DNA of 64,000 nucleotides from Struthio camelus (Eukaryota; Chordata; Aves; Struthioniformes; Struthionidae): positions 69,923,787 to 69,987,786 of the forward strand of contig NC_090942.1 in assembly GCF_040807025.1 (NCBI RefSeq). Direction: 5' to 3'. Under the pieces are notes generated by a model, which saw nothing but the letters and a program-made list of their open reading frames with translations, had not been told where the DNA came from and searched no databases. A program made the translations under genes and the position numbers. Positions 1 through 13,685 of this stretch are shown here, piece by piece (position 1 is the first letter of the stretch; each line of letters opens with the position of its first letter).

Positions 1-1200
1 ATTCCTCCCTCTCCCCTCCCCCCCACATCCACCTTGCTTATCCTGTCCATATCTCACCAATGTGGCTACAAGAATGTTATGGACCATGTCAAAGGCCTTG
101 CTAAAGTCAAGTGCTCCCAGTGCTCTCCTTGTGTCCACAGAGCCGGTCTTCTCATTATAGAAAGCAATCAGCCTGGCCAGGCATGGTTTGCCTTTGATAA
201 ATCCATGCTGGCTGTTCCTAGTCACCTTCTTGTCCTTCATATGCTTAAAAATGGCTTCCAGAATGACTTGCTCCATAACCTTCCCAGGATAGTGGCTTGG
301 CAGTGACATTGGCCGCTTCTCTCCTCTCCGACAGGTGCATCCCACCTGGTCTCAAGGACCTGTGTATGTCCAGTTAGCTTGAGTGCTCCTTAGGTCGATC
401 TTCTGCAGCAAGTACTGCCACTGGGCTCAGAGTCCTGAAAGGTGTGAAGACCAACCTTCTCTATTTTAAAAAAAAATAAAAAATAAAAAAAAATTGGACC
501 AAACAGGCATGGAGTACTTGAGCCTTATCTGCATCCATTGTTCCTGTGCCTCACTGAGCTGTGGGTCCCTAGTTTTTCTTAGCTTTCCTTTTGTTCCCAG
601 TGTTCTTACAGAAGCCTTTGTTGTTGCCCTTCACATCCCTCGCTATTTCCAACTCCAGTTGAACTTTGGCTTGTCTGACACCATCCCTGCACTCTTGGCA
701 ATGTAGTATATTCCTCCTGGGTACCCCATTCCTGCTTCCACCTTCTGCGTACTTCCTTTTTTGCCTTTGAGCTCAGTCACGAGTTGCCTGTTTATCCCTG
801 CTAACCTTCTGCCACACTTGCTCAGCTTCTGCACGTCACAATGGCCTGTTCCTGTGCATTAGGAGGTTGTCTGTGCAGACCAACCAGCTGTCCCGGGCCC
901 CTTTGCCCTACAGAACAGTCTCTCCCATGGGATCCTGGCAAGTGTATTCCTGAACAAGCTGAATTCTCCTCTCCTGAAGTCCAGAGCTGTGATTATTCTA
1001 ACATCTGTCTTACTTGCTTCTTTCAGATTTTAAACTCCAGAATATTGAGGTTGCTGCAGCTGAGGCTGCCCTTGAACTTCACATCACCAACCCACTCATC
1101 CTTTTTCATGAATAACAGGTTGAGTGCCTCCCCTAATCAGTCACCTGCATCAGGAAATTGTCATCAATATCTTAGTATGATTATTAATGAGGATTTCGTT
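1..1200 (-). mobile_element. Degenerate CR1 LINE, ORF2 linker and reverse-transcriptase region, cut by the window edge
   Basis: Read on the minus strand, the block follows the order of a CR1 ORF2. Around 1150-840 is the endonuclease-to-RT linker ('...LDFRR...' and '...IPWD...'-like phrases, degraded). Around 834-643 is a piece resembling the K/R-rich segment before the RT, including 'RRLAGINRQLVTELKGKK'. Around 300-1 are RT-core phrases such as 'KVMEQVILEAIFKHMK', 'QHGFIKGKPCLARLIAFYNEKTG' (split here by small changes) and 'LDFSKAFD'. Stops and frameshifts break it throughout, and an A-rich insertion lies near 463-495. It is an old, non-functional retroposon running off the left edge. CR1 family membership is well supported; the subfamily and the right boundary are not. 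Confidence 0.82.
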
Positions 1201-2090
1201 TCATGAAATGTCTCATTTGCAGACAAAAGAAGTTTGAATAAGTTTCCAAAACTACTGGGTAGTTATCCAAACCAAGCAGTTTAAAGTTCTCCCACTCTTT
1301 ATATTAATAGGAGCCACAATATTCCCATGCTGACTGTGAGGGGAAAAATCAATATCAGCAAATGTACATTCATATTGATTTATCTTCCCTTTGGTTTTCT
1401 AATTTAGTAAAGACTACTAATGCAACATTACATAAAGATTCTCAGGAGAGTAAAAAAGCTAATAAGATCAGGTACCACTGTTTGTTCTGTGTGGAAGTGA
1501 ACTGACTTGACCGTATATAGTCAGCTATTGGCTTGGCCGATACTGAAAGGCTAATGCTGCTTTTAAGCCGTGTATCAGAAGGCATTATTCTAGAGAGGAG
1601 CACCAAAAGCAGCCATCAAGATGACTTTTTGGAATGTGGGCTCTGCGTGCTATTAGGATATGGGCGTTAGAGAAGAGAAGTCCAAAGAACCAGATACTAA
1701 GGTGTTTTCTTTTTTTTTCCCCTCGCACAGTATTCTAAGAAATGTTATACATATATCTGAACGTCCTGTTATACACATCTAAACAGAGCAGTTAGTAAGT
1801 TTTTTCAAACTAGATTAAAAATGCTTCTCTGGTCATGTGCAAGTTGTTACACAAATATTTGGGGTTTTTAATATTATTTCATGTGTTGTATAAGAAGGAG
1901 GAATGCATTATGAAAATGTCTGATCAGCTTGCTTTGCTTACTCATTCCAAACAAAGCAAAGGGAGCAAATGAGAAAACATGTTTTTATGATTTGAAACCT
2001 AAAGTTTGACTGTTCAGAACACTAGAAAGTTATGTTTTGGGGGAAATCAACTTTACAGACACGTTTACACTAAACTTAGAGATAAAATCA
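1201..2090. other. Non-coding AT-rich sequence, nothing recognised
   Basis: About 0.9 kb between two CR1 fragments. There is no open frame of note, no splice-bounded coding similarity and no clear repeat. It contains short T-runs (around 1710) but no structure I can assign. Confidence 0.6.
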
Positions 2091-3450
2091 GGATCACAGA
2101 ATTGCAGAATGGATGAGATTGGAAGAGACCTCTGGAGATCGTCTAATCCAACCTCCATGCTCAAGCAGGGTCATCTAGAGCACATCGCACAGGATGGCGT
2201 CCAGGCAGATTTTGAATATCTCCAGGGAAGGAGACTCCACAGCCTCTCTGGGCAACCCGTTCCAGTGCTCTGTCACCCTCATAGGAAAATATTTTTTCCT
2301 CAGGTTCAGATGGAACTGCCTGTGTTTCAGTTTGTGCCTGTTGCCTCTCATCCTGTCACTGGGCACCACGGAGAAGAGTCTGGCCCCATCCTCTTGATAC
2401 CTTCCCTTCAGATACTTGTACACATTGACCAGATCCCCCCTCAGTCTTCTCTTCTCTAGGCTGAACAGTCCCAGCTCTCCCAGCCTTTCCTCACAGGAGG
2501 GATGCTCTAGTCCCTTGCTCATCTTTGTAGCCCTCTGCTGAACACTCTCTCCAGGAGCTCCATGTCTCTCTTGTACTGGGAAGCCCAGAATTGGGCACAG
2601 TACTCCAGGTGAGGCCTCATCTGAGGCTGAGTAGAGGGAAAGGAGCGCCTCCTTTGATGTAGTGGCAACACTCTTCCTAATGCACTCCAGGATACCACTG
2701 GCCTTCTTGGCCACAAGGGCACACTGCTGGCTCATGCTTAACTTGTCCATCAGGACTCCCAGGTCCTTCTTGGCAGAGCTGCTTTCCAGCAGGTCAACTC
2801 CTAGCTGGTACTGGTGCCTGGGGTCATTCCTCCCTAGGTGCAGGACCCTGCACTCGCCTTTGTTGAACTTCAGGAGGTTCTTCTCCACCCATCTCTCCAG
2901 CCTGTCCAGGTCCCTCTGAATGGCAGCACAGCCTTCTGGTGTGTCAGCCACTCCCCCCAGTTTAGTATCATCCACAGACTTGCTGAGGGTACGCTCTGCT
3001 CCTTCGTCCAGGTCATTGATGAGTAAGTTAAACAATACTGGACCCAGTATTTACCCCTGGGGGGACACTGTTAGCTACAGGCTTCCAACTAGATTCTGCG
3101 CTGCTGATCACAACCCTCTGAGCTCTGCCATCCAGCCAGTTCTCCATCCAGCTCACTGTCCATTCATCTAACCCACGCTTCTTGAGTTTCCCTAGGAGGA
3201 TGTGATGGGAGAAAGTGTCCAAAGTCTTGCTGAAGTCCAGGTAGACAGCATCCGCTGCTCTCCCCTCACCTACCCAGCCAGTCATTCCGTCCTAGAAGGC
3301 TATCAGATCGGTTAAGCATGATTTCCCCTTGGTGAATCTGTGCTCACTACTCCTGATCACCTTTTTTTTTCCTCCACATGCTTAGAGATGACCTCCAGGA
3401 TGAGCTGTTCCACCACCTTTCCAGGGATGGAGGTGATGGTGACAGGTTGT
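2091..3450 (-). mobile_element. 5'-truncated CR1 LINE (RT core to 3' end)
   Basis: This is a well-preserved CR1 copy on the minus strand. A 286-codon open stretch (3035-2175) reads as the C-terminal half of CR1 reverse transcriptase, with '[18 protein letters not shown]', a [12 protein letters not shown] motif in place of the catalytic FADDTKLGG, '[15 protein letters not shown]', '[14 protein letters not shown]' and '[20 protein letters not shown]'. A second frame at 3285-3028 carries the upstream 'VYLDFSKTLDTFSH' block, so a frameshift or stop lies near 3030. The 3' tail at about 2094 has the CR1 'CAGAATGG...GGAAGAGACCTCTGG' signature. RT similarity is lost at about 3450, which indicates the 5' truncation usual for CR1. 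It is younger-looking than the copy at 1-1200 but not intact. Confidence 0.93.
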
Positions 3451-5439
3451 GATATAGTACAAACTGTGGCATGTATGAAAGGATGTGAAACTTCAGAAAG
3501 TAACTTTTTAGTTTTCTGAACGGGGTACACTTAACATAGCCATATCAATCTAGTAACACTGTTTCTAGAACTGAGTTTTGAATGGTCTCAAGGTATTCAG
3601 CCTTGACATACACACCTTGCTATATTAAAAATACAAAAGTATAACTAGTTATAAAAGGGGAAAAAGAACGTTCTCTGTATTCTTACTGTGCATAATCCAT
3701 ACTTCATGATTGGAAGAATTTCATATAGTTTTTTTAAACAATAAACCATTCATGAGGACACTGTCAAAAAGCAGGACACTTGGTTATCCTATCAAAGGAC
3801 AAAGAAAACAGCCAATTACTGAAAAATAACATGTAATAATTACGGTTATTGAAGGCCAGGCTCATGGAGGTATTTAGTGTTCCAGAAGAGCTCCTGACAA
3901 TCTATAGCTGATAATTTACATTTTCAGGATGATTTGAAAAATTGAATCCTGTCTCCCAAAATCAACAATCCATTTTTTTCAACTTTTAATGAATTTGTTC
4001 ATCGAGATGCCATTCAGAAGTGAGAAACATATTCTACCAGATATGTATATGCAGGAGCAGTCTTTGTCCCATTAACATCGGTGGAAAATTAGTCACTTCT
4101 GTTAGTCAACATCATTGGAACATCAGCAAGACCTTTCTTATAAAGAAGGTTCCCATTTTGACTTGGAGCACCAAATGGTTGGGTGGTTATCTCCAAAAGA
4201 CCATGGCACAGTTAAAAATGACTGAGTTCAGACTGATCTTGCGTAGTCATCCATCAGCAAAGACTATAACTCCTGTCTGGAGCTACTGTAACACTAACTT
4301 CGTTCAGTATAAGGATCTTTTTCCTAGGGACAGGGATTTTTTTGTAAATATGATCTCTTTACTCAGTCCTCAGTTCCAAAGGCAGAGAAATTAAATCAAT
4401 ATCATGGAAAATAGTATTCCAGTGATCCTGTCAAAAAAGCTGGACTTGAACATAATTTAAATATTATAAGGCATAACTGCATGGAAACAGAATTACAAGG
4501 TTACCTAGCCATGCTTAATTCTTGTTTCTTTCGTCTAATCTTTTTGGATCTAATTTTCTTGTTATGTGCCCCCTGACAAACACAAACTTTCAACCATTCC
4601 CAAATTTAAATATATAGAATGTTATTAATGCATACTTTATTAAACATCTCAATCCCTACTATCTATTTTGCCTTGTGAAAAACAAGAGTAACTGATAGCA
4701 AGTATACACGGTCATCCTCTATCATGTCAGCCCTGGAAAGTAAAAAAAAAAAGACTACACCTGCACAGGATTCGGAGGCTATCTTCTCAGAGCAAAGAAG
4801 TGTTAAAGATCTAGGAATGTGGTTCTAATTTAGTTTCTGAGGTCAGCTGTTGTTGTGATCTGGGATGTTTCTGTCCCCCTATAGCTTGTTCTTCTTCCAT
4901 ACTGAGTGCATGGAAAGCACAAATTTTTCTGAAATTTTAATTTGACAAAAGTAAATTCATATGTATGACAAAGTCTTGAAATTTGCTTGTCAGATTGCAA
5001 GTCCTAGCTCTAAAGCATGTCTTACTAGGAGTTCCCAGTAAAATGGGTATATGGATTTTGAACCTGGTTTAAAAAAAAATAAAAAAAGCAGTTCTTCTTA
5101 ACCTTTCTCTCAGAGATGAGTGATCATTCTTTTGCAGAAACTTGCAGAATGAATTCAAGCTGCAGCTGACATCCAGCCTCAGAAATGTAAATCTAAACAG
5201 TTAAAATTTTGCTATTGATCACTGAAAAGAATGTCTTATATGGGAGAGTTGCCTCATAGGCCACACTTTTTTACTAATCGCAGATAATGCTATGTATGCT
5301 GTGTAAAGCAGGCTTGTTTTTAAATGGAAATTAAATTACAGGGAGCCATTTAGTAGCACTATAGTTAGTGTGTGCATAAAGTACTAATAGAGATTTTTAG
5401 TTCTTTCATTACAAGATCTCAAATCACGTTACAAATATT

Positions 5440-5560
5440 GTTTCAGTGAGATCCAGAAATAGTTCACCCTTTTAAAGTAAAAATAGGCAAGATACCTTTG
5501 AGGAACTGGGTCAGAGATTAAGTAATTTACCCAGTCCTCCCTGTTTACCTTTGAAACTGC
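5440..5560 (-). repeat. Possible MIR-type SINE relic (weak)
   Basis: The phrase 'GAGGAACTGGGTCAGAGATT' followed by 'AAGTAATTTACCCAGT' resembles the reverse-oriented MIR core 'gaggaaactgaggcacagag...aagtgacttgcccaag'. Only this core is visible and flanking similarity is poor, so a chance match cannot be excluded. Confidence 0.33.
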
Positions 5561-7948
5561 AGCTTTTCATTCTGAAAGGAACTTCAGGAAAAATTTAGTA
5601 GTTCTATCTTCATCACTTAACACTGCTGCATTATCCGCAGAAGTCACCGGAACACTTTTCTTTGACTTCTCTGAGTTTTGAATTAGGCCTCTGGTTGCTA
5701 CCTGAACAGTCAAGAGTATCTTACTTAATGATCTATATCATTTTTTCCATGTGTTCCTTTGTAGTTAATACTCTGTATTTCCTGCGCAGGTGCCTGATCA
5801 ATGAATCAATAAGTATTTTAGGATATTTACTTCCATCATTTTGGCTGTTAAGTGCCAACCCGTGAAGACCTGTGACTTCTTGTTCTCTGGAAAAGCTCTT
5901 GTCAACACAGAGTTAATTTGGAAATGTTTCCTGATAGCTTCTCACAGGAAACACTTATGGTGCCCATTCTTTAAATAAGACGTCTACTAAGTGTAAGTTA
6001 TATCAGTTAAAGGGATGCTATCAAGCAAAATATGTATGTGAGAAATCCTTAATGTGCTTTGGCCATAATACTGCATCTTTTAGAAATAATTTTAAAAAAT
6101 CAGCACTTACACTGCTTGTTTACGTTACACTCAGAATGACAAGCAAAATGATCCCTGTCATTTTTTGTTTGTAATCACTTCCACCTTTCAGTTTTTACAC
6201 ACTAGTCAGAACTTCGTGGTTTCATGCAGCTTGGTGACATTGTATAACCTGTTTACAACCACAGATTTGACCATAATAATGGAGTACCTCTCAAGAGACT
6301 GAATCCATCTGGATAGATTTCTGCTGGTGATACAAGACCAAGAATCTTTTGAAAAATATTTCCAGCTCTCAAAGTTTTTACTGTGTGTCAAATATCCCCA
6401 GTATTGCTAGTGCCTAAGCAGTTTACCTTATTGAGATATTAGTGTACTATTAACTAGAATCTGTGAGGACAGATTTTTCCCAAATCATCCTCAGGCGTCT
6501 TAAGGGGTTTGTAGGTTGTATGTTACATTCCTGAAAAATCTATTTTCTGATCATTATTTTTCTAATCTGAGAAAGGGAGGCCTACTTGCATGTAGCTGTC
6601 CCTTGTCATATCATTTATCCAAACAGCAGGGTCGTATTAGCAAATGGCTGCGAAACAAAGGAGTCAAAGATTGGTCTCAGAAAAAGTGAGGTGATGTGAT
6701 GGATGGGAGAAGCAATACCAAAGAAATCACCATGCGCATTGAATCCTGCTAGGGAGAAATCTGCCTGAAGATTAAGAGTATTTGTAACCCTGTGGTCTCC
6801 AAGTTCTTTCATTACTTTCAAAAATCCACGAAACTTTTACTGCAAACCAAATCTTTTCCACCTGAGGTTAGCAAGAAGACTGCATGTCCTCTTGTGAAAT
6901 TTAGGCTTAGTCATATACAGCCGCACGCACACCATGCTCAGGCTTCGTTACTGTAACTCTGCCTCTCTGGGGCTCCCTTGCCCTCTGAAATGTAGACTAG
7001 AATCTCTGGAGAGAGGACACAGCGCTTAGAGGAGAGAGGAGGGTTGATTCAGTTCACGGTATTATGAGAGGTTGAAAATCTTGGTGATATATCTAGACAG
7101 ATATAGCTAGAAGTTAGTGGGGAGACATCAAGTGCTTCATATTTTAACTTCTGCAGGTTTCAATAATAAATCAACCTGCATTTATAATCTGCTCTCCCCA
7201 GCTGGGAGCATACCAGCTTTCACGATGCCTCACAGATAGAGGGGAAAGACACGTGGAGATGTCAGCAACAAACATCCCTATTAACTGTATGTGGGGCCTG
7301 GGAAGTAAAGGGTGAAGGACCTGAAAGTTTGGCTAAGTCAAGATATGTTTTTAAAATAAATCTTTAAGGAAGAAATTGTCCTTCTTTCTTTATGTGATCT
7401 GAATCCAAAAAGCTAAGAAGGGATGAAAATGAAAAACCGAAGAAGAATGTAGTGCAGGAGATGCGATGTATTAGAATATGATACCTTAAAGAGTGCCAAG
7501 TACTGAAGAAGCACAAAATACATAAAATATGTTGTGCATTCTTTTTCTTTGATTTTTATTTTATTGTATTTTATTTTTTATTTTTTGGAGGGCAGCTGGT
7601 ACTCTCTTTTATTCAAATACAGTATATTTTAAGATACACTCTGGGCTATCCTTTGGAACTTGAACAGTTCCCATGTATTCACTAAGTTATTGAACAAGAG
7701 AAAGTGTATCTGTAATATCCAAGGCCTTGAGTGGTTCAGAGGTCCCTGATTTTTCTCTGATTTACGCAGGTCATTGTCACTCAGGTGTCAAGGATGACCA
7801 CACTCTCTTCCTCATGATTGGGTAAATATGAGAACAAATGATTCAGGAGCACGTTCTTTATGTGCCACCTGCAGTAACTTCCCTGGGTTGACCCTTCATG
7901 GGGCAGCAGTTGACTCAGTGAGTGCAAGATCAGCCAGTAATTCTCCCT

Positions 7949-7979
7949 TCTTCTAACTCATGGCTCATGAGTTAGAAGA
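7949..7979. repeat. Perfect 14-bp inverted repeat with 3-nt loop
   Basis: The left arm 7949-7962 (TCTTCTAACTCATG) is perfectly complementary to the right arm 7966-7979 (CATGAGTTAGAAGA), with only GCT between them. A partial echo (ACTCATGAACTCATGGAGTT) follows directly. There is no tRNA-like or miRNA-like extension beyond the 31-nt palindrome. Confidence 0.9.
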
Positions 7980-10900
7980 CTCATGAACTCATGGAGTTCA
8001 CTTGGTGGGTTTTTTTTTCTGTTTCAGAGCTGAGGATAGTTTACTCAAAGAGGGGGGTGCAGGGTGCTTTTTGCATTATCAGATGTTTTGTGGTGTAGAT
8101 AGGCGCACAGGTAAGTAGTGCCCTCAGTCCCTTCTGGACCCACTTGTTAAATTTATAAAAGGTAAGGTGATAGAAAAAGTCCTCATTCCCACCCTATTAT
8201 ATGCATGCTTTCTGTTGGGAGATGATAATTTAATTGGTGACACATTCATGATGCAAATTATAGTTTTTCAGGTCCAGTTCAGCCAGATAGGCAGTGCAGA
8301 ATGGGCCAAATGTAGACTTTGTTTGGTCTACAAAGAGCTGAATTTGGCTCTGGCATTAGTTGTAAGTGTTCTAAGTTACAAAACATTTTTTTTTTTTTTA
8401 ACCCTATACAAAGGACAGGGCTGCTGGTGTTGCAAAATAATTGAGTCAGAGCCTGTTGCAAACAAAAGATGATTAGTTTCTTGTGTTTACGCGTGTTCTG
8501 ATGTGAATTAAACCAATCTATTATGTCTGTTTTGTGTTCCTAGGGATGCACTATTTTTATGCAGAACTTGCAAAAGCAGACACAGTTCACCGATGTTTAT
8601 TAGTGACCTTGTCTTGTCCTCTGAATTATGGGCAGTCTGCTTTGAACATGGGGAAATGCTACTAATAATCATCATGTGGATGTTCATGTTTTTGTAGTTG
8701 TTTAACCTCTCAAGGCCCTGCTGCAGTTCTAGATGTAAGAAAAAAGAGGAACAGAATTATGGGTGTTTAAAGCTGAAATATTTATAGAAGCAGTTTTTTA
8801 TTTAAAAATAGCGTTTGTGCCTGAGAAGATCAGATGTACCACTTCGGTATGAAAAACAAAACCAGATTTTGGTTGATGTTATTAATAGAAATTGCATGAA
8901 ATTTGATAATGTAATTTAGTTGAAAATATTTTCTTCCAATCTATGTTTTAGAGTGTTTTTGTGTTACTAAATGCCATAAGGAATAAAAAGATTTTTTTTT
9001 ACTTAATATGTTTTATAGTTAGAGGGTACAAAGACAAATAGTTTGATTTCTGTTTTTAAAGAAGAAAATATTGTGAGTATCAGAACAGATTTTAGTTATT
9101 TGAAAATAAAGGAAACGTGATGTTAGAAAAATGATTTTATTTACTATGGGAAGATGGGATTCACATCTACCACCAACAAAGTGTTTTAGGTTAAGGGGAA
9201 GACGTGTACTAGAAAGAGAACAAAATTTAAAACTGGATTATTTAGGGTCAAATTAGGGTTTCCTTAATTGCCTGTAAGAGATGCTTACATGGACTTCCAA
9301 AATCCAGCTTTGCTATTAAAAATGAAAAATAAGAAAATGCCTAATCCTGCAGTCGTTGTTGATCTGAAATCACTATTTATATCGATGAGTGTTTCACCTG
9401 CATGAATATAAAGCACTGCAGGATGTGGCCCAATAGGTTTTAAGATAGGGGCAATCATTAGTGCTCTAGGATTGAAAGTGTGTCCAAATCTGGCTCACTG
9501 TTCATGAGAACTGACTTTACTAGGAAAGTTAGTCAAGGAAAGTGAAGATTTGACCCTTGATATATTTGTTACATATAGTAAATGTAGTTTAAAAAAAAAA
9601 AAAAAAGTAATGAGCAAGGGTTATACTCTAACATAAGTTTCTTCTTTTTCCCACAATTACCTGTTAGTGTAGTGCAAATAAGATGATAAACTTCTATAGC
9701 ATAAGATGTTGCCAAGTTATAACACTGGCAATGCTTCCTGACCCAGAGACCCATTCCCTGATAGGATTGCAGGAGTTAGTATCCTGTGTTTCTCTCTTAA
9801 GGATCAGGCTGGGGAAATAACATATTTGCAAAGAAACTAACATGCTATGGTGTTTTTCAGCTCACTGAAAGGAGTTATTTTATGTTCTTTGTGAAGTGCT
9901 GAGTTGTGATGGGGAGAAAAAGTAGGTGACTGTTGCGAGTTATTGCATTGGCATTTCAAATGGTATGTTAGAGCACACCTAGGGGGGGAAAAAGTGCTCT
10001 CAGAGCAATGATTCAGCACCTCAAATCAAAAATATGAATTCAACTCTGTTTTGAAGAGAGGTTTTGTTTTACTTTCATCAAGTTTTGAAAATATTCATCG
10101 TATTCCCTTAAATACAACTTTAAGGAAAAACCTCTGTTTAAAACTTCAGGTAGCAACTATTGACACTAAAAGCTTATCTGAACAAAGAGATGCCCCTGCT
10201 TCATGTTCCCTTAGAATGACAAATCTCCTTGGCTTTGCAGTCCTCTCCCCAATGACAGTGTGAAGCAGCATTCTTGATTAGTCAAGAGAAGGCAGCATGC
10301 AACCATTAATATTAACAATAGCACATCACACCATCTGGCTCCACCAGCTTGGAAATGATGTCCCATATTCTTTACTTGCGGCTGACAGAAAACAGCAAAT
10401 TAATTGGAAGTACAAGTGTGATTTACCTTTTACCCTTACTCTTGACTCCCTTTGGTCTACCATTCATTTTGCCTTTGAATGACCTAATACTTCTAATTTT
10501 ATTGATCTATCAAGGAAGAAGATTTTTTCAAATTACAGAGTTAAAGGAATACTCTTCTGTGAGGGTCCATTTAACATATATTCTCAGAGCTAATTTATGG
10601 AGAGAGAGAGGAACGTTATCGTATCAGAACACTGTTAGGCAGCCACCTACTCATCTTTATATTTCCTATCACCTAGTAGAGTTGATACCCTGGCTTTATT
10701 TGAAAATATATTTGATCTCAGCACAGTGATTCCCTCTCACCTCCCTGAGTGTGCTTTTGTTAAAAGTAAACTTTCCAAGATCCCTGCAATTCAGTCTAGT
10801 TGAATCTGGGCATAAAGAACAATATCTTATTTACTGTTTTCATAGATGCTGCAAAGATTAATTAGTGCATGCTTTGTAATGCTTTGAAGAGTTAAAAATG

Positions 10901-13390
10901 CCATGTAAGCATTATAATTTGGTTCTCAACTCTGCAGTCTAGCTTTTAATTGCTCTGTTTGCCGTATTACTTGGAATGGGACTCTTGCAAAATAAGCAAA
11001 GTCAGTCATAGTTATTAATGAGATCAGACTTCAAGTAGAATTTGGGGTGGCAGCAGATGTGGTAAAGGCTGTGAGTAGGTTGCATTCTTCTCCTGGAAGA
11101 AGTACTGAGCCAAAAAAACTCTATGCTTTGGGATTCACTGTGCTGCCTAGTATGCTACCTTTCAACTGTAGCATACATCTGATGGCCTAACAATTTATGA
11201 TCATTATATATACCACTGAACCTTTTAGTTGAGTAAAATTTTCATGAGCAAGCTAATTTCCTATTCTCATAATTATATTCTGACCAAATTCTTACAACAG
11301 CTAAATAATTGCATATGGCATTTGTCACTTCCAGTGCTGAAGTACTGTATGGTGTTAACTCAAAAGGAAGCTTTAACTGAAATGTCAATTCTATCTTTGT
11401 GACTACTAAAATGACTTTTAACAGTTTTGGTGTGCTCTGAAGTGTGTTAGATGCAAGGCATTCTGTGATATCATTAGTTACCCTATTGATACTGTTGCAG
11501 ACTATGGAAGCTTCATCTCAAGGACTGAGAAACGAAGAACACAGGGAGTCACGAGTGTGTTCTGCCTAGTGCCAGAACATCAGCGTAAGCTGATTGCTCC
11601 TTTGTGTCACTCTTAGGGCAACAGCGTGATTCATCACTTCCATTTTGATGAATGTTGAAGTGCAGATGCATCTTTATGGGTTAGATTTTACTTCCATTGA
11701 AGACTAAATGGCATCCTGATCTCGTTTATAATAATGTAAGTTGGGAGTAATTCTGTAAAACTGATTGACCTACATCAGTGTAAGTCTTGTGTGAGATCTT
11801 GTCTTCACTGGAAAAGGGTTTGGTCTTAACAAACAAATATACATACGTATATATATTTAGTTCCTTTGAAAAGTGATGGTTTTTCCACACTGGGGAGCAT
11901 GCGTAGGCTTTGCTTGTTATTCTCTAGTAAAATATTTGAAAAGTAAATTCACTTGACGTGTTTAATCCATGTGCTCTTTCTGTATGAAAGTTCAAGCATG
12001 ATGTAGCTTTCAATGAATGATTAAGTTTGACCACCAGCGCTCTTCCATTTTGGCAACAATACCATCTGCCATTCTTTGATAGTATGCTCAATCCTCTGTC
12101 TTTGTAACTCTGTTGATGACTACATTGTTTTGATACATTAGGCCAGTTAAGCTGCAGAAATCTAGTTTAAAAATAGCAGTATGATTTTAAAATGATTTTT
12201 AAAAACTGGAGGAGCACAGAAGAAAAAATTGTTTATACATGGTTATAGATCTATTTCTGTAGAGCTATTTTTGGTGAACTGAAGCTATCTGATATGCTAG
12301 AGTAGCATAAAAAGGAAGATTTATGTAAGTATAGATAAAGAATCATTTCTGGCTGTGATCAGGATGATCTTACTGGTATATCTTTGGGTTACTGGGCCAC
12401 GCAGTGTGTTCTCTATAAGGGATATAGAGAATAGTATTTTTTTTTTTCCCATCATCTGATTTTATTGAAGAGCAGAATTTCTCTCCTAGCTTCTTCCTTC
12501 TTAATTGATGTCTTTCACTTCTAGATACAAGTAAAGGCTGCAAAGCAGCAGTATAGTAACATACAGCTAAATACAGATGTTCAAAATGTGAGATCTGTCA
12601 GTCAGTCCCTTGGGCACAAGTCTGTGCCTCCTCATGTTAGAACAACAGTCACATGTCTTACTAAATCAGGTACTCTTCTTGCATCCCATGTACTATGGAT
12701 TTGTTCTGCTATATACTGCATAAACTACACTGTTGTGCTTATGCTGATAAGTGTTCCTCCTCAGGCTGGAGTGAAAACCAGCAGCCCCTGTTGTGCATGG
12801 TAGCGATTGCCACTGCAGACTTAAATGGAAGAGAAACAGAATCAGAGGGACTAAACAGTCTCATATTATTTATCGTTCATTGTCTACATTCACAGGCTCT
12901 GCCAGCCTGGAACTTGCAGGCCACGCTTCCCTTTTGCATTGACAGGCAGCACTGACCACTAGACAGTTCAGATGTTGATATCTCCATCTTCCTTCCTTCC
13001 GCCTATGTTTCTGCAGGAGATGGCAGCAGATGATGCAGTAATTTTAGAAGTCAGACTCTCCTATGAGACTGAAAAGGAACAAAAAAAATCACACTATTTC
13101 TGTCCAACAGTTATTCAGTTAAATAACAGAATGATGAAGCCATGTTCATTATGATGATACAGATGGAACTGAGTAAGATCTTGAGCCTTTTGTTCTTTTG
13201 ACGCAGGAAAAGTACCCTCCAGACTAAAGAAACATGGTGAAGTCCTGTTGAAAGTGAATGAACATTTTTTTTGTTCCACCTGTTCTTGTTTCAGAATCAT
13301 AGTCTGTCAATAGACATTTTATACTGATTACAATAAAAGAAACGCCAGCATGTAGAAAGTTTTTGAAATTATGGCATTTTTACCCCTTTC

Positions 13391-13685
13391 AGTCTTAGTC
13401 CCTGCTGGAGTGGACCTCAGGAGGTCACCTTCTCCACCTTCCTGCTCAAAGCAGGGAGCAGGTTACTTAGGGCTTTGGCCAGCTCATTTTGAAAACCTCC
13501 AGTGATGGAGATCCAACAGCCTCTCTGAGCAATCTGATCCAGTACCTGGCTATCCTCAGGGTGAAAAATGTTTCCTTTACATCAAGTTTGAACATCCCGT
13601 GTTTCAGTTCATGACCATTGTCATTGTGTCTGGGTGCCTGTGTGAAGAGCCTGGCTCTGAAGTGTAGAAGAAACAACTTAGGAAA
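13391..13685 (-). mobile_element. Diverged CR1 LINE 3'-end fragment
   Basis: On the minus strand, an open stretch 13676-13467 keeps recognisable CR1 C-terminal phrases: 'NGHELKHGMFKLDVKETFFT', 'WIRLLREAVGSPSLEVFK'. The + strand reads 'AGTCCCTGCTGGAGTGGACC' and 'CAACAGCCTCTCTGAGCAA', which are the usual degraded CR1 3' motifs. It is only about 0.3 kb and truncated at both ends. Confidence 0.85.

Larger units (their letters stand above)
3451..13390. other. Long non-coding stretch, mostly unassigned
   Basis: About 10 kb of AT-rich sequence. The small open frames have no recognisable protein similarity and no consistent splice structure. Two items inside are listed separately: a weak MIR-like piece near 5440-5560 and a perfect hairpin at 7949-7979. 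Simple A/T runs occur near 4740, 8388, 9592 and 12437. I see no RNA gene. Confidence 0.6.

Noticed and set aside
841..1206. 121-codon + strand open frame
   Set aside because: It is the antisense of the degraded CR1 ORF2 linker.
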